DNA from: an uncultured Pseudomonadota bacterium
GTDB lineage: Bacteria > Pseudomonadota > Alphaproteobacteria > Rs-D84
Assembly (NCBI GenBank): GCA_947165335.1
Contig: CAMVAB010000040.1
Location: forward strand, 1-8,117
Length of the DNA stretch: 8,117 bases
Direction of reading: 5' to 3'
This document shows positions 5,518 to 8,117 of this stretch, one piece after another. A program made the position numbers and the translations under genes. The stretch's first letter is position 1. Every line of letters starts with the position of its first letter. Below the pieces are notes generated by a model. That model was given only the letters and a program-made list of their open reading frames with translations. It was not told the origin of the DNA and ran no database searches.

Positions 5518-6340
5518 ATTTGTTTTTAACATGAACATCCATTTGTGGAAACGGAAAATGTAATTTATTTTTAGGAAACTCTTTGTATATAGTTTCCAAA
5601 ACATCCGCTTTGGTTGGCAACAAATCTTCAAATTTAGTCCAATAACGTACATTTATTGTTACCGCACTGTCATCAAGAGAAGACAAGAAAACTTCCGGTA
5701 TAGGGTCTTTTAAAACACGTTTATCTTTTTTTAATATTTTTATCGCCAATTCACGCGCATGTTCAACATCATCACCATAAGATATTGCAACATTTAAATC
5801 TGTTCTACGTTTTTCACCCATTGCCAAATTAGTTATAACGCCGTTTGCTAATGCACCATTTGGTAAAAATAAAACCTGGTTATCAAAAGTATTTATTTGT
5901 GTTGTAAATATCATAATTTTTTTAACGACACCTACATTTCCATCAGCCGTCACAATTGCATCACCAACACGAAAAGGTTTAAATAATAATATCACTATTC
6001 CACCTGCTACATTTTGCAACATTCCTGACAGCGCCATACCAACAGCCAATGACGCGGCACCAAGAACAGCAACGATAGATGTCATTTGTACGCCCATTGT
6101 GGTTAAAATTATGATTACCACAAATACTTTCATTGTGATGTTTAAAAACGATAATGTAAATGTCGCAAGTGATGGTTCAACATGATGTAATTTCATACCA
6201 AAACTTACCGAAGCAACAATCTTTTTCACAAGCCAAAAACCAATTACCCATATCGCAATTGCAGCCAACAATTTCATACCAAAATCAGCCACTAATTGTC
6301 CAAGCGTTGTAACCAAAGAATCAAGTGTAATATTCTGCAT
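5516..6340 (-). CDS. mscS: MscS-family small-conductance mechanosensitive channel
   Basis: This family forms homoheptameric inner-membrane channels that open under membrane tension and release solutes during osmotic downshock. The 274-residue product is close to E. coli MscS (286). Residues 20-42 and 68-86 form the first two membrane segments. TM3 at about 91-121 has the characteristic small-residue helix (LGAASLAVGMALSGMLQNVA) leading into FKPFRVGD. The beta domain has FLPNGALANGVITN (about 158-171), and the protein ends HFPFPQMDVHVK as MscS does. The ATG at 6338-6340 has AAAGGA about seven bases upstream. It is a single-gene unit: the clpB terminator lies upstream and the bidirectional terminator overlaps its stop. 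I saw no convincing promoter. The symbol denotes family membership; the exact paralogue is not determined. Confidence 0.9.
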   Translation of the reverse strand: MQNITLDSLVTTLGQLVADFGMKLLAAIAIWVIGFWLVKKIVASVSFGMKLHHVEPSLATFTLSFLNITMKVFVVIIILTTMGVQMTSIVAVLGAASLAVGMALSGMLQNVAGGIVILLFKPFRVGDAIVTADGNVGVVKKIMIFTTQINTFDNQVLFLPNGALANGVITNLAMGEKRRTDLNVAISYGDDVEHARELAIKILKKDKRVLKDPIPEVFLSSLDDSAVTINVRYWTKFEDLLPTKADVLETIYKEFPKNKLHFPFPQMDVHVKNK

Positions 6341-6409
6341 AATAAATCCTTTTCTTTTTCATTAGAAAATCTAACAAAAAAATCATATTTTATGCAAGAG
6401 TAAAATACA

Positions 6410-6438
6410 AAAAAACACCGCCCATTTGGGCGGCATTT
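6410..6438 (-). terminator. Terminator of clpB
   Basis: CCGCCC (6418-6423) pairs with GGGCGG (6428-6433) around loop ATTT, flanked by A and T runs; on the minus strand the stem is followed by GTG and seven Ts. It lies 15 bases past the clpB stop codon and belongs to the hairpin family used elsewhere in the window. Confidence 0.88.
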
Positions 6439-6452
6439 TTTCATAATATTTT

Positions 6453-8117
6453 TTATTGTATCAATAATTCTTTGCCATGCACATCAACAGATACTGTTGA
6501 ACCTTCGCCAACTGCGCCCGACAAAATCAAATCTGCAATTTTATCTTCGACAGCAGTCGTAATAAGGCGTTTTAATGGACGTGCACCAAATACTGCATCA
6601 TAACCATTATCAGCCAACCATTTGATTGCTTTATCTGTTATGTGCAATGATATTTGACGCTCGCTTAAACGTTTTTCCAAAACTTTGATTTGGATTTTTA
6701 CGATATCAGCCATCACATCTTTGCCCAGCGCATTAAAGAATACAATTTCATCAATACGATTTATGAATTCGGGTCTGAATTGTTTTTTGACTGCATCCAT
6801 ACCTGGCAAATTACTTGTCATTATAATGATAGTATTTGTGAAATTAACAACACGTCCCTGCCCGTCAGTCAATCGCCCATCATCTAATATCTGTAAAAAG
6901 ACATTAAATACATCGGGGTGCGCTTTTTCAATTTCATCAAATAATAATACTTGATATGGACGGCGACGCACAGATTCAGTCAATTCGCCCCCTGCTTCAT
7001 ACCCAACATATCCCGGAGGTGCGCCGATTAAACGCGCCACCGAATGTGGTTCCATATATTCAGACATATCTATACGTGTCATCGCAGTATCATCATTGAA
7101 TAAATATTCAGCTAATGCTTTTGCAACTTCTGTTTTACCAACACCGGTTGGCCCAAGGAACATAAAACTTCCCGAAGGTCTGCGTGGATCTGACAAACCT
7201 GCACGTGAACGACGTATAGCACGTGCAACGACACTTAACGCTTCGTCTTGACCGACTACACGTTTACGCAATTCATCTTCGATGTTTAATAATTTTGATT
7301 GTTCTTCAACAGATAATCTGTCCGCAGGAACACCAGTCCATTTTGATACAACCGCTGCGATATGTTCCGGCAACACAGTTTTATATTCTTTGGATTCGCT
7401 GTTTTGTTTTTTGATTTCTTCTTCGAGTTCTGGAATCTTTCCATATTGCAGGGCTGATGCTTTTTCATAATCACCGTTTCGCATTGCAATCGCAACTTCG
7501 GCACGTGCAGCATCCAATGCAGCCATCGCATCTGACAAACCTTTCATTTTCTTTTGTTCGTCATGCCATTTGGCTGTCATTTCATCAGATTCTTTCTGCA
7601 TTTTGTCGATTAAAGATTCCAAATCTTTCAAACGTTTCTTGGATTCTTCATCTTTTTCTTTTTTCAAAGCCTGCTGTTCGATTTTTAATTGCATTAAATG
7701 TCTGTCTAATTCATCTAACTTTTCAGGTTTAGATGCAATTTCAATACGAACACGTGCAGCAGCTTCATCAATCAAATCGATTGCTTTATCCGGCAAAAAT
7801 CTGTCAGTAATATAACGATTTGATAATTTAACAGCGGCAACCAGCGCAGCATCAGCAATACGAACACCATGATGACCTTCGTATTTATCTTTCAAACCAC
7901 GCAAAATAGAAATTGTATCGTCCACAGTTGGTTCATCTACATAAACCGGTTGAAAACGACGTGCAAGGGCCGGATCTTTTTCAATATATTGACGATATTC
8001 GTCTAATGTGGTTGCACCTACACAGTGTAATTCACCACGCGCCAACATAGGTTTTAATAAATTGCCAGCATCCATCGAACCTTCGCCTTTGCCAGCACCA
8101 ACCATAGTGTGCAATTC
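6453..8117 (-). CDS. clpB: ATP-dependent disaggregase ClpB, C-terminal part (gene runs off the window)
   Basis: ClpB is a hexameric AAA+ unfoldase that pulls polypeptides out of aggregates together with DnaK/DnaJ/GrpE. About 554 of the usual 860 residues are present. The frame is open to the edge and begins with the Glu of the first Walker B box (ELHTMVGAG), so the N-domain and first Walker A lie outside. Numbered from the first residue after that Glu, the first ATPase module continues through LARRF (arginine finger, about 50-54). The coiled-coil middle domain covers about 130-245 with YGKIPELE, followed by KWTGVP. The second module has Walker A GPTGVGKT (321-328), the pore loop GYVGYE, Walker B LLFDEIEKAHPD (390-401) and sensor-2 GARPLKR (510-516). 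Compared with E. coli ClpB, the stretch between SNL and FRPEF is about 19 residues shorter, which is odd. The stop is followed by its own terminator. Confidence 0.95.
   Translation of the reverse strand, partial: ELHTMVGAGKGEGSMDAGNLLKPMLARGELHCVGATTLDEYRQYIEKDPALARRFQPVYVDEPTVDDTISILRGLKDKYEGHHGVRIADAALVAAVKLSNRYITDRFLPDKAIDLIDEAAARVRIEIASKPEKLDELDRHLMQLKIEQQALKKEKDEESKKRLKDLESLIDKMQKESDEMTAKWHDEQKKMKGLSDAMAALDAARAEVAIAMRNGDYEKASALQYGKIPELEEEIKKQNSESKEYKTVLPEHIAAVVSKWTGVPADRLSVEEQSKLLNIEDELRKRVVGQDEALSVVARAIRRSRAGLSDPRRPSGSFMFLGPTGVGKTEVAKALAEYLFNDDTAMTRIDMSEYMEPHSVARLIGAPPGYVGYEAGGELTESVRRRPYQVLLFDEIEKAHPDVFNVFLQILDDGRLTDGQGRVVNFTNTIIIMTSNLPGMDAVKKQFRPEFINRIDEIVFFNALGKDVMADIVKIQIKVLEKRLSERQISLHITDKAIKWLADNGYDAVFGARPLKRLITTAVEDKIADLILSGAVGEGSTVSVDVHGKELLIQ

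Noticed and set aside
6685..7815. Several plus-strand open frames of 60-90 codons
   Set aside because: All lie antisense to clpB, without ribosome sites or recognisable content.

Overview
The window looks like chromosome of an A+T-rich, probably uncultured bacterium. ParC is the best lineage clue. Its run around the catalytic tyrosine and its C-terminal GFPRSGKFG are of the proteobacterial, most likely alphaproteobacterial, ParC type, and bS21, ClpB, a MscS channel and a CCA-encoding tRNA-Ala fit that. The assignment is inference from motifs; no 16S rRNA or phylogeny is available here.

Layout, left to right. Positions 1-387 hold no confident gene. They contain an unusually long (GT)18 dinucleotide tract, a G+C-rich segment with nested complementary arms, a possible very short minus-strand ORF that reads through the repeat, and the terminator of parC. 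On the minus strand follow parC (topoisomerase IV subunit A, complete), a 67-residue two-helix membrane protein of unknown function, and rpsU (ribosomal protein bS21). The last two have recognisable sigma70-type promoters. From about 3320 the plus strand takes over: a promoter drives a decayed tRNA-Ala copy followed by an intact tRNA-Ala(TGC) and a terminator.

The least ordinary part is the plus-strand operon at 3636-5517. A near-consensus promoter with an inverted repeat around its -10 box is followed by three closely spaced genes. The first two encode strings of acyl-carrier-protein-like domains (about three in one, two in the other) without any synthase, transferase or hydrolase next to them. 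Two domains keep the D-S-L phosphopantetheine site. One has Ser replaced by Glu, one has no counterpart, and one keeps only a degenerate N-S-V. The third gene is a small protein I do not recognise. The operon is visibly more A+T rich than its neighbours and ends in a bidirectional terminator shared with the convergent mscS-type gene.

The right end holds, on the minus strand, a MscS-family mechanosensitive channel and the C-terminal two thirds of clpB, which runs off the window edge. Five terminators across the window are variants of one short hairpin (core CCGYCCAWTTGGGCGG). This suggests a genome-wide standard terminator.
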